In this document: positions 7,338 to 14,156 of the stretch, in pieces
Layout: each line of letters begins with the position of its first letter
Numbering within the stretch: the stretch's first letter is position 1
Assembly: GCA_002704685.1 (NCBI GenBank)
Contig: PAHD01000021.1
Span: forward strand, 18,400 to 34,799
Reading direction: 5' to 3'
Length of the DNA stretch: 16,400 bases
Origin: Fidelibacterota bacterium
Lineage (GTDB): Bacteria; Fidelibacterota; Marinisomatia; SCGC-AAA003-L08; D37C17
Position numbers and translations under genes: made by a program
Notes under the pieces: generated by a model
Told to the model about the DNA's origin: nothing
Database searches by the model: none
What the model saw: only the letters and a program-made list of their open reading frames with translations

Positions 7338-7433
7338 TTATTTTTTGTTTTTGACATTTAGAAAAAATAAATAAAAGTTCGCTACAAAAAATAAAATAGA
7401 ACTTGATATTATAATTGGTAGTGTAGTTTCCAT
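7338..7433 (-). CDS. Small single-span membrane peptide (31 aa)
   Basis: ATG at 7433, TAA at 7338-7340. The product starts METTLPIIISSSILFF, continues with hydrophobic residues (VANFYLFFLN) and ends in Lys/Asn (VKNKK): one transmembrane helix with a positive tail, consistent with the N-out, C-in orientation. GGAG lies 5 nt before the ATG, a better ribosome-binding site than most genes here have. It fills the space between the TMEM164-like gene and the SDR gene in one operon. The family is not recognised. Its reality rests on the ribosome-binding site, the position and the membrane-peptide composition. Confidence 0.6.
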   Translation of the reverse strand: METTLPIIISSSILFFVANFYLFFLNVKNKK

Positions 7434-7442
7434 GGTTGCTCC

Positions 7443-8114
7443 TTATTGGTATATTTTGCTTTTTGTGTTAAATAAGATAAAAGTAACGTAGTATGATGTC
7501 AAGCCAAAGGTTATTAGGAAAAAATAATAGAATGGCCACTCAGGCAAGAGATATGATATATTAATTCCCTTTGGCTTTGCAAATGTAAACAAATAGTTTG
7601 TACTAAATGTGTAGTTGAATAAATGGATAGTAAAAAGAAGGATTAAGTTTGCATTAATACTAAAAATTAAATTTGAATATTTTATTTTAAATCGAGATTT
7701 ATACAAAATAAATGTAAATAAGGCTAGATTTGAATGAGAAATAAAGAAATGCAACCTTTCAATTAGGGAATTACTAGAATCAAGGTTTGAGTTCAATAAA
7801 GCTGTAATAGCTCCAAACGTCGCATTTAAAAGCATCCAAGTTGTAAAATTATGATTCTTTATAAATAGTGATAGTAATATGCCAATTTCAGTCAAATAGC
7901 ATAAATGAAGAGGTAAATGATTTTTAAAACTATAAAAATTATTATTTATTGCTAAAAAATTGAAGAAAAATAGATTTATAGAAATTGAGAATAATAATAT
8001 TTTTTGTAATAATGATACTTTATAAATGTTAGTAATCAATAAAATAAATATTAGACAAGTAAAACTTATTAATAGATGATTTACATCAAAGGAATTTTTT
8101 AATTCAAATAACAT
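7443..8114 (-). CDS. TMEM164/YwaF-like integral membrane protein
   Basis: A 223-residue protein with about six or seven membrane spans. The features I associate with the TIGR02206/YwaF (TMEM164) family are present: LPLHLCYLTE at 67-76, a conserved His in the middle (FISHSNLA, 124-131), and FNYTFSTNYLFTFAKPKG (166-183). Human TMEM164 is linked to ether-phospholipid acyl transfer; the function of the bacterial members is not settled, so a role in lipid remodelling is only a suggestion. It is the first firmly supported gene after operator B. GAGGG lies 12 nt before its ATG, at the 3' foot of the tandem hairpin RNA, so that RNA may be its leader. Confidence 0.8.
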   Translation of the reverse strand: MLFELKNSFDVNHLLISFTCLIFILLITNIYKVSLLQKILLFSISINLFFFNFLAINNNFYSFKNHLPLHLCYLTEIGILLSLFIKNHNFTTWMLLNATFGAITALLNSNLDSSNSLIERLHFFISHSNLALFTFILYKSRFKIKYSNLIFSINANLILLFTIHLFNYTFSTNYLFTFAKPKGINISYLLPEWPFYYFFLITFGLTSYYVTFILFNTKSKIYQ

Positions 8115-8119
8115 TATAA

Positions 8120-8362
8120 TTAATACCCTCTGTATTTTATCTCAGGTAGCAAGCGGTTATTTGCGGATAAGCAAGGAGGAAGTAGTTGCGAACTGTATAT
8201 AGAAGCCACCTGAGACAAAATGGAAAACATTTTTGTAAAATTTGAATTCAAAATCTCAGACAGACTAATTACTAGCTTCATAAGGGAGGAGGAAGATAAA
8301 GCTAAAGTATCTAGTACTCTGTCTGAGATAATTGAAATAATATTTTTATTAATTTTTATCAT
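8120..8362 (-). CDS. Doubtful 80-residue ORF overlapping the hairpin RNA
   Basis: A minus-strand frame is open from 8383 (TTG) or 8362 (ATG) to 8120. The product (MIKINKNIISIISDRVLDTL and so on) matches nothing I recognise and has no signal peptide. Against it: no Shine-Dalgarno sequence precedes the ATG, the ATG lies inside the likely -10 box (TATGAT, 8363-8358), and almost the whole frame is occupied by two long hairpins. In favour: 80 codons without a stop is long for AT-rich DNA, and it ends 5 nt before the next gene. Raised GC from RNA structure may explain the missing stops. I favour RNA over protein. Confidence 0.25.
   Translation of the reverse strand: MIKINKNIISIISDRVLDTLALSSSSLMKLVISLSEILNSNFTKMFSILSQVASIYSSQLLPPCLSANNRLLPEIKYRGY
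8134..8336 (-). ncRNA. Tandem hairpin RNA with CUUCCUCC loops
   Basis: Two hairpins lie in series on the minus strand. The first has arms at 8319-8329 and 8253-8263 (11 perfect pairs) plus 5 outer pairs (8332-8336 with 8247-8251), and an upper stem UAGCUU/AAGCUA (8299-8304 with 8273-8278) around a 20-nt loop. The second has arms at 8205-8221 and 8134-8150, 17 uninterrupted pairs of which two are G-U. Those two would be A-C mismatches on the plus strand, which fixes the minus strand as the RNA. Its top is GCAA/UUGC around CUACUUCCUCC. Both loops carry CUUCCUCC (8288-8295 and 8175-8182), complementary to GGAGGAAG and overlapping in sequence with the 16S anti-Shine-Dalgarno core. The RNA starts directly behind operator B. 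It may be a 5' leader, a processed small RNA, or both. Confidence 0.6.
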
Positions 8363-8363
8363 A
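8358..8363 (-). promoter_or_regulatory. Likely -10 box for the hairpin RNA and membrane-protein operon
   Basis: TATGAT on the minus strand, 5 bp beyond the left 13-mer of operator B. It corresponds to TATAAT behind operator A, which lies 3 bp from its 13-mer. No good -35 is visible, as expected for a tightly regulated promoter. Transcription would begin near 8350, about 20 nt before the first hairpin. Confidence 0.45.
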
Positions 8364-8368
8364 GTTTT

Positions 8369-8434
8369 GCACGTTATGCACAATTAATTTAATAAGCTTA
8401 AAATTGATATGCAATAAAAATCGTGCAAAACGTG
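8369..8434. promoter_or_regulatory. Operator B: second copy of the paired 13-bp sites
   Basis: GCACGTTATGCAC at 8369-8381 and CGTGCAAAACGTG at 8422-8434, again exactly 40 bp apart. The right 13-mer is identical to that of operator A and the left differs only by swapping two central bases (AT to TA), while the 40-bp spacers are unrelated. That pattern points to a selected protein-binding geometry, not a duplicated segment. It lies upstream of the minus-strand hairpin RNA and the TMEM164-like/SDR operon. A 10-bp inverted repeat (ATCATAGTTT at 8358-8367, AAACTATGAT at 8446-8455) brackets the whole region. Confidence 0.75.
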
Positions 8435-8476
8435 TAAAATAATTTAAACTATGATTATTTTTGAAATGAAATTACT

Positions 8477-10474
8477 TTAATTTAGAATAAGGTTTACCAA
8501 CAGTACTACATCAAGGACATTGAGAAAATTATCTTGATTCAAATCAGAAAAGCACAATTCTTGTTGGGTTGGATCTTGTGGATTAAGAACTAAATTTATC
8601 AATAAAACAATGTCTTGGATATTTATTGAACTGTCTTGATTTAGGTCGCCGCTGGCGCATTGATTATTACTTTCTAAGGGTGGAAATACAATGAAATCAA
8701 TCCATGCAGCATCCTCACCGCTAACAACCCCTTGGTCCTTCACATACTTCCATTCAAAATTATTTATTCCTTCATTGACTGGGAAAGACTCAAAGGACCA
8801 GTCAATATCTCCTGCCCATTTATTAATCTCATTATCATTTATGGAAAAAGATAGATAATCATAATAATTACCTGTTTGAGATCCGGTTGGCTCGCATGAT
8901 ACTTTTTTATAGAAAGAAATAAAACCATCCTCAACTACATCAAGTGTAATGCTAATTGTTGACTCTTGACTGTTATTTATATTACCTGATTTAGAACTGT
9001 AATTACCTTCTATAAATGTATTTGAATCTATAGTCCAATTTGAATTTCCGGATAGATTCCATTCAAAATTATTTAATTCACCAGTTTCAAAATCTTCAAT
9101 TTCAGCCTGCTCTAACCATGGGTCAGGAGTTAAATTAAAATTAATTTCTAAATAACCATCATCTGGAATATTAATTGCTTGAGCTGCAGGTAGATAACCA
9201 AATGAATTTACATTAACTATATATTGCCCAGGAGTTAAAAGACGATAGTAATCACCATTCTGTGGATCGGTAAAAGTATCATGGTCTATACCTTCTATGG
9301 TTATAGTGGCGCTTAAAGGTTGGCTTGAATTAACATCTGTAACTATTCCTCTCAAGCCTTGATGTATCTGCTCTATGTAAGCAATCATTGGCTCTCTGTG
9401 ATCCTCCCAAAGACCATCAAGTAGGTTTGAGCTAGGCCATTTTACTTCATTTTGTTCTAGAGTTATATCAAAGTCACTCTCCCAAACATAATTCCAATCT
9501 TGCATACCTCCATAAACTGCATACCATTGAGCTCCATTAGTAATACCATTTTGAAAACCTCCTGATTCCATATTTGGATGTGAATCAGCATAGCAGGTTG
9601 AAATATGAACAAAAACATCATCATCTGGAGCACCTGAATAAACCCCTGTATTTGGGCCATCAAAAGGATAATTAACGACAAGTGCGCCTGTATGCATATT
9701 TGCAGATAAAACAAAATTACGCTGCCATGTCCATTCCATAACAGCCTGTGTTTCAGGCTGTCTACCAACTAATGTATTATTTGGATCATTAAATTGGTCA
9801 GGGAAATCCCTATTTAAATCGACATTATTAGCATTATATCTGCTTCCATTTTCGAATCCATCTGGATTCATGCTTGGCATTATAAATATAGATGTATCAT
9901 TTATTAAATTTGTTGAACGCTCATCAGATCCATAGCCATTGACTAGCCAACTAATTAAATATAAACAAAGCTCCCTACCTACCGTTTCATCTCCATGCAT
10001 ATTTGCAATATATTTAAATTCAGGTTCAACCTCATTTATACCTGGATTATCTGATATTTCAAGAACCCACAACTCTCTTCCTTGAACAGATTGACCGATC
10101 GAAAATAAATTTGTTATAGATGGAAATTCACTATTTATGTTGATTAAAAAATCAGTTAATTCATTATAGTTATGATATGAACGCATTGGATCATTAGAAT
10201 AATTAGGGTCTGCAATAAGCTCTTCATAGTAAAGTTTTGCTTGGTTAGGTATATATTTAATATCAAATCCTAATTCTGAGATAGCGATAAATTGATTCTC
10301 ATTTACATGGGCATGAACACTCTCTAATGTCCTATAATGATCAAGATCTATGTCCATCCTTACAAGGATATCAAGATCTTTTATATTATTAAAATTAATT
10401 TCAACCATCTTTTTATCATTATTGGAAAAAGCTAGTATAGATGAAAATATGATAAGTAGTATTTTATATTTCAT
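8477..10474 (-). CDS. Secreted M14 zinc carboxypeptidase with dockerin-like tail
   Basis: 665 residues. A signal peptide (MKYKILLIIFSSILAFS) is followed by a propeptide-like region to about 95 and then the M14 metallocarboxypeptidase domain (about 98-370). The zinc ligands are His160 and Glu163 (NMHGDE) and His261 (SANMHTGALVVNYP). Asn221-Arg222 (DLNRDFP) would bind the substrate carboxylate, and Glu340 (DITLEQNEVKWP) is the likely catalytic base. Residues about 373-455 are a carboxypeptidase regulatory-like beta domain, as in CPD/CPM/CPE-type enzymes, and 459-600 a beta-rich MAM/jelly-roll-like region. The last 60 residues are two dockerin-like repeats (GDLNQDSSINIQDI; SDLNQDNFLNVLDV), shared with the selenoprotein candidate and probably used for surface attachment or sorting. 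It should trim C-terminal residues from peptides outside the cell. It stands alone, about 100 nt from the next gene. Confidence 0.95.
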   Translation of the reverse strand: MKYKILLIIFSSILAFSNNDKKMVEINFNNIKDLDILVRMDIDLDHYRTLESVHAHVNENQFIAISELGFDIKYIPNQAKLYYEELIADPNYSNDPMRSYHNYNELTDFLININSEFPSITNLFSIGQSVQGRELWVLEISDNPGINEVEPEFKYIANMHGDETVGRELCLYLISWLVNGYGSDERSTNLINDTSIFIMPSMNPDGFENGSRYNANNVDLNRDFPDQFNDPNNTLVGRQPETQAVMEWTWQRNFVLSANMHTGALVVNYPFDGPNTGVYSGAPDDDVFVHISTCYADSHPNMESGGFQNGITNGAQWYAVYGGMQDWNYVWESDFDITLEQNEVKWPSSNLLDGLWEDHREPMIAYIEQIHQGLRGIVTDVNSSQPLSATITIEGIDHDTFTDPQNGDYYRLLTPGQYIVNVNSFGYLPAAQAINIPDDGYLEINFNLTPDPWLEQAEIEDFETGELNNFEWNLSGNSNWTIDSNTFIEGNYSSKSGNINNSQESTISITLDVVEDGFISFYKKVSCEPTGSQTGNYYDYLSFSINDNEINKWAGDIDWSFESFPVNEGINNFEWKYVKDQGVVSGEDAAWIDFIVFPPLESNNQCASGDLNQDSSINIQDIVLLINLVLNPQDPTQQELCFSDLNQDNFLNVLDVVLLVNLILN

Positions 10475-10570
10475 TTAATTTCTCAAAGTTTACATTAAAA
10501 ACTATAGAATATTGTAAACATTAACAAAAAGTTAAATGTAAATATTTGTTTCTATTTTTAATTAAGTAAA

Positions 10571-11464
10571 TTATTTAATGGTATTTTTAAGGGTACCAAG
10601 GGACTCTACTTTAAGCTCAATAATATCTTCTTTTTTAAGCCATTGAGTACCTTTGGTTTGATTTAATTCTAAAAAGCAACCAGTTGCACAAGTACCTGAT
10701 CCAATAACATCTCCTGGGAATATTCTTGTACCCATAGAAACTCTTTCAATTATCTGGGAAAAGGTCCAACTCAAATTTTTTAAATTGTCCTCAGATAATT
10801 TTTTTGAATTTATAAAGCATTCCATTTTTAATGATAATTTATTACCACTTTCTGTAGACATGATATGATTTTTCAATTCATCCGGAGTAACAAGAAAAGG
10901 TCCTATTGTAGTAGCAAAATCCTTGCCTTTTGCTGGACCAAGATTTAATTTCATTTCAGCCATCTGTAAATCACGAGCGCTAAAATCATTCATAATCATA
11001 AAACCTGCAATATAACTATCAGCTTCTTTGCAGTCTATATTTATACCCTCTTTCCCTATTAAAATCGCAACTTCTAATTCAAAATCAAGCTTGTTCATGA
11101 AAACATTATCAATATTAATATTTCCAGGACCCATCACCGCATCTGCATTACTGTAATAATAGACAGGGAAATCATCAAATTCTTTTATCATTTCTAGTCC
11201 GCGATTTTTTCTACTAGTTTCTACATGCTGTCTAAATGCGTATGCATCCCTTAATGATCTCGGTTTTAGTGGAGGTAAAAGCTCTACTGAATTAATATCT
11301 AGAATTAATAAATTTTCAGACTTTAAATAAGCATCCACTTTTTTAATATTATCTAATAAATCAAGTATATTATTAAAGTTACTACCTAAATCTATTATTT
11401 TCTCCGATCCAGCATAGTGGCCAAAAGAAACATTATCTTTATATTTATATCTAGCTATTTTCAT
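10571..11464 (-). CDS. Fumarylacetoacetate hydrolase family protein
   Basis: 297 residues. The catalytic FAH fold shows the metal-binding set Glu129 and Glu131 (KLDFELEVAILIG) and Asp160 (IMNDFSARD), the GPAKGKDFATTIGPFLVT block at 176-193, and the late GDVIGSGTC turn at 251-259. The N-terminal 70 residues are the usual small domain. Family members cleave C-C bonds in fumarylacetoacetate, acylpyruvates or related 2-oxo acids from aromatic breakdown, or decarboxylate oxaloacetate. The 297-residue length and the YAFRQHVETSRKNRG segment suit the acylpyruvase-type or catabolic branch better than eukaryotic FAH. It lies downstream of the MscS gene on the same strand (about 40 nt gap); no aromatic-degradation genes are nearby, so the substrate is open. 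Confidence 0.9.
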   Translation of the reverse strand: MKIARYKYKDNVSFGHYAGSEKIIDLGSNFNNILDLLDNIKKVDAYLKSENLLILDINSVELLPPLKPRSLRDAYAFRQHVETSRKNRGLEMIKEFDDFPVYYYSNADAVMGPGNINIDNVFMNKLDFELEVAILIGKEGINIDCKEADSYIAGFMIMNDFSARDLQMAEMKLNLGPAKGKDFATTIGPFLVTPDELKNHIMSTESGNKLSLKMECFINSKKLSEDNLKNLSWTFSQIIERVSMGTRIFPGDVIGSGTCATGCFLELNQTKGTQWLKKEDIIELKVESLGTLKNTIK

Positions 11465-11504
11465 TATTTTTAACTTCTAATTTAGTTTATTGCAAAAATT
11501 AAAT

Positions 11505-12386
11505 TTACGGTGTTCTACGTTGAGTAGGGTAAGCAAAATCTATATTATCATATTCATCAAATTTATTAAGAATATCTTCCCAGATTTTATGTTCTGTATC
11601 CCGTCTCTGATCTGGTCGGCATAGGTACCTTAAGGTTAATTCTACACCACTGTCTTTAACCTTTGTAATGACTGTAGGCTCTAAATCCGGTTTTCTAATT
11701 ATAAATACTTTTTTTGCTTCTTTGAATTTTTTTTCAGCACTTTTAGTTTCAATAATTGAGTTTTCATGTACAATTTTCAATAATATTTTTTTTGCTTTTC
11801 GCCAGTCACTTTCAAAAGTAACAAGTACTGGCATTTCATTCCATATATACTTAAAGCCTTTTCCATAATTAGCAAGTGTAGCAGTAAAAATAAGACCATT
11901 GGGAACATGTATTAATCTTCCAGTATGATCGTCTGCATCTACCCAGTTTCCAATTTCCATAAGAGTAAAGTTGAATAAATTAGTATCAATGACATCTCCA
12001 GTTTCTTGACCTAATTGTATCCTGTCACCCACATCAAAAGGGCTTCTCCAAACTATATATAGCCATCCAGTTAAATTTGTCAAGGGTTCTTTGAGGGCAA
12101 TTGCTATACCAGCAGATACAAGTCCCAAGTAAGTCGCTATTGATTCAATCCCTTCAAGCCAAATATTTGCTATAATAATAGAAATTAATGAAAAAGATAT
12201 GTAACTGGTAATTTTATGCCATTGATATCTTGTCTTTACATCCTCAGTTGTATTGTAGACAATTCTTAATATTAATTTTTTTATTACAAAAAAGAGAATA
12301 AATGCAATAATGGTAGCAATTATTTTTGCTTGTATAGATGAGTAAGTAAAAAACTTAGTGAAAATTCCTAATAAACTATTATCCAA
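11505..12386 (-). CDS. MscS-family mechanosensitive channel
   Basis: 293 residues. Three membrane helices (about 16-38, 58-78 and 82-118) are followed by the MscS beta domain. The pore-lining third helix and linker are recognisable: YLGLVSAGIAIALKEPLTNL, then WRSPFDVGDRIQLGQETGDVI, the signature of the family. The cytosolic part ends in a vestibule-like alpha/beta segment (ITKVKDSGVELTLRYLCRPD). These channels open under membrane tension and release solutes during osmotic downshock. The start overlaps the end of the YdjM-like gene by 8 nt, so the two are one operon with translational coupling. The length is close to that of the small E. coli MscS (286). Confidence 0.93.
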   Translation of the reverse strand: MDNSLLGIFTKFFTYSSIQAKIIATIIAFILFFVIKKLILRIVYNTTEDVKTRYQWHKITSYISFSLISIIIANIWLEGIESIATYLGLVSAGIAIALKEPLTNLTGWLYIVWRSPFDVGDRIQLGQETGDVIDTNLFNFTLMEIGNWVDADDHTGRLIHVPNGLIFTATLANYGKGFKYIWNEMPVLVTFESDWRKAKKILLKIVHENSIIETKSAEKKFKEAKKVFIIRKPDLEPTVITKVKDSGVELTLRYLCRPDQRRDTEHKIWEDILNKFDEYDNIDFAYPTQRRTP

Positions 12387-13062
12387 TGATTGTTTCCTTA
12401 TTAAAAATATCTTTTAATGTATACAAACAATATAACGAAAATATGATTGAACATAACATAGAAAAATCAATTAGTAAAATTGAATATTTTATTTTTAATA
12501 CAAATAATATTAAGAATAAAAAAAAGAAAAGAAATTGTATTTTCATGAAATTAGATATGAGATGAATTGTTTTTCCTTGGTTTAATATTGGAAAATTAGA
12601 TTTAATTAATAGAGCATTTAATCTATATCCTATATATCTAAAAATAAGAAATTGAAAACAAGATAAAATATATAGTGCATTAGAGCTTATTTTTAAATCA
12701 AATAGTGAATCTACCGGATTTATAGGAAGGGGCCAATAGAATGAAATTTTTTGTCCGGAAATAAGAATATCAAAAAAAATATGAACAACGATTCCAATAA
12801 AAAGCCCGTTTATTATCTTTTTACCCAAGTAATTTTTTTTAATTTCATTCATTATCAGTAAAAATATAAATATAATTAAAGCTAGAATTATGCTATGTAG
12901 TGGACCACCATGCAAATTTTCAGATGAATTAAAATATTTAAAAAATATATCTAAATCTGGTACCATAAGACCAACGATAATACCTAAATTAATTTTAGAA
13001 AAGGTTGAGAATTTGTGAATTACAAATAAACTTGAAATAATATAAAATCCTGTATAGATCAT
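12379..13062 (-). CDS. YdjM-family (PF04307-like) metal-dependent membrane hydrolase
   Basis: 227 residues with about five membrane segments. The family pattern is clear: VPDLDIF at 34-40, LHGGPLHS at 50-57, VVHIFFDIL in the third helix region, and a following WPLPINP. Such Asp/His sets in the membrane are the reason members are called metal-dependent hydrolases (LexA-regulated YdjM in E. coli), although no substrate is established. It is the first gene of the minus-strand pair with the MscS channel, with which it overlaps by 8 nt. It faces the PTPS-like/FolE operon across about 130 nt. Confidence 0.85.
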   Translation of the reverse strand: MIYTGFYIISSLFVIHKFSTFSKINLGIIVGLMVPDLDIFFKYFNSSENLHGGPLHSIILALIIFIFLLIMNEIKKNYLGKKIINGLFIGIVVHIFFDILISGQKISFYWPLPINPVDSLFDLKISSNALYILSCFQFLIFRYIGYRLNALLIKSNFPILNQGKTIHLISNFMKIQFLFFFLFLILFVLKIKYSILLIDFSMLCSIIFSLYCLYTLKDIFNKETIIG

Positions 13063-13194
13063 ATATAAATTAAATTAAAAATTATTTACAACGAATCATA
13101 TTAATAAAATTAAAAATATTTAATAAATTTCCCCAAAGCCTTTTAATGTTATCTCCTACAATGTTAAGTTATGGTACATATAAAAGGTCCAAAA

Positions 13195-13599
13195 ATGCCA
13201 CAGATAACTAAACAATATAAATTTTGCGCTGCCCATAGATATTGGAATGAAGATTGGAATGAAGCCCAAAATATAGAGGTTTTTCATGATGATGTTAGAT
13301 TGCACGGACATAATTATGATCTTTATGTTACAATTAAGGGCCCAATTGATAATTCAAGTGGGTTTGTTGTAAATCTCAAAGAATTAAATGAAGTTGTTAA
13401 CAAGAAAGTAATAAATGTTTTAGATCATAATTTGATTCAGGACGTTGAATGGTTTAAGGATAGGCAGCCTTCAACTGAGAATTTAGTTGTTTTCATTTGG
13501 GAACAAATAGTCTCGGAAATAGTTTTGCCAGCCAAGTTATTCTGCGTCAAGCTTAGAGAGACTGGAACGATTTTTACTGAATATTATGGAGATGAATAA
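13195..13599 (+). CDS. 6-pyruvoyl-tetrahydropterin synthase / QueD-like protein
   Basis: 134 residues from ATG 13195 (MPQITKQYKF). I prefer this to the in-frame ATG at 13171 because AAGG lies 7 nt before it and the family starts here. The zinc ligands are His14 (FCAAHRYW), His37 and His39 (LHGHNYDL). VTIKGPIDNSSGFVVNL, LDHNLIQD and PSTENLVVFIWEQI are typical of the T-fold family. Family enzymes convert dihydroneopterin triphosphate to pyruvoyl- or carboxy-tetrahydropterin. The catalytic Cys normally 4 or 6 residues before HGH is absent (Asp33 and His31 there), so the exact reaction is uncertain. folE, which makes the substrate, begins 6 nt after the stop. Confidence 0.88.
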   Translation: MPQITKQYKFCAAHRYWNEDWNEAQNIEVFHDDVRLHGHNYDLYVTIKGPIDNSSGFVVNLKELNEVVNKKVINVLDHNLIQDVEWFKDRQPSTENLVVFIWEQIVSEIVLPAKLFCVKLRETGTIFTEYYGDE

Positions 13600-13605
13600 T
13601 AAAAG

Positions 13606-14154
13606 ATGGACAATATAGAAAAGATAACTAAAGAGTTATTGATAGAACTTGGTCAAGATCCAAGTAGAGAGGGCCTTATCAAAACTCCTCACAGAGTTTC
13701 TAAGTCATGGAGATTTTTGACTGCTGGATATAATCAAACAATAGATCAGGTTGTTAATGATGCCATTTTCTCAGTTGAGAATCAAGATATGATAATTGTT
13801 AAGGATATAAATTATTACAGTCTCTGTGAACATCATTTATTACCATTTATGGGTAAAGTGCATGTTGGGTATATCCCAAATGGTAAAGTTTTAGGACTAT
13901 CGAAAATCCCTAGAATTATAGATATATATGCACGAAGATTGCAACTACAAGAGCAGTTAACTCATCAAATTGCACTAGGAATAACAGATTTTTTAAATCC
14001 TAAAGGTGTTGGAGTTGTTATTGAAGGAGAACATATGTGCATGAGAATGAGAGGAGTTCAAAAACAGAATGCCAGTATGCAAACTTCTAGCATGACAGGC
14101 GTATTTAGAAAAGAAAAGAAAACTAGAGAAGAATTTTTAAATTTAATTAATTAA
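13606..14154 (+). CDS. folE: GTP cyclohydrolase I
   Basis: Converts GTP to 7,8-dihydroneopterin triphosphate, the entry step to folate and other pterins, in the cytosol. 182 residues, the usual bacterial length. The zinc ligands are Cys74 and His77 (SLCEHHLLPF) and Cys145 (GEHMCMRMRG). Further hallmarks are FMGKVHVGYIP, VLGLSKIPRI, ARRLQLQEQLT and the C-terminal QTSSMTGVFR. It sits between the PTPS-like gene and lipB with gaps of 6 and 2 nt, so all three are very probably one transcript. Pairing with a PTPS-like gene suggests the product feeds a reduced pterin or queuosine-type route as well as folate. Confidence 0.97.
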   Translation: MDNIEKITKELLIELGQDPSREGLIKTPHRVSKSWRFLTAGYNQTIDQVVNDAIFSVENQDMIIVKDINYYSLCEHHLLPFMGKVHVGYIPNGKVLGLSKIPRIIDIYARRLQLQEQLTHQIALGITDFLNPKGVGVVIEGEHMCMRMRGVQKQNASMQTSSMTGVFRKEKKTREEFLNLIN

Positions 14155-14156
14155 TT

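Noticed and set aside
8134..8221. Cobalamin riboswitch, suggested by the CarH-like regulator nearby
   Set aside because: The conserved B12-box and core sequences are missing; the region folds as two simple tandem hairpins.
8120..8383. 87-residue protein starting at TTG 8383
   Set aside because: The TTG and its first codons lie within operator site GCACGTTATGCAC and the next ATG lies in the likely -10 box; the region is better explained by hairpin RNA.
9463..9768. 101-codon minus-strand frame inside the M14 peptidase gene
   Set aside because: It is an out-of-frame shadow of the catalytic domain, with no ribosome-binding site and no recognisable domain.
10518..10539. ACATTAAC-loop-GTTAAATGT as terminator after the FAH-family gene
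   Set aside because: The stem is almost all A/T with a bulge and has no following U run on the minus strand; it could arise by chance in such AT-rich DNA.
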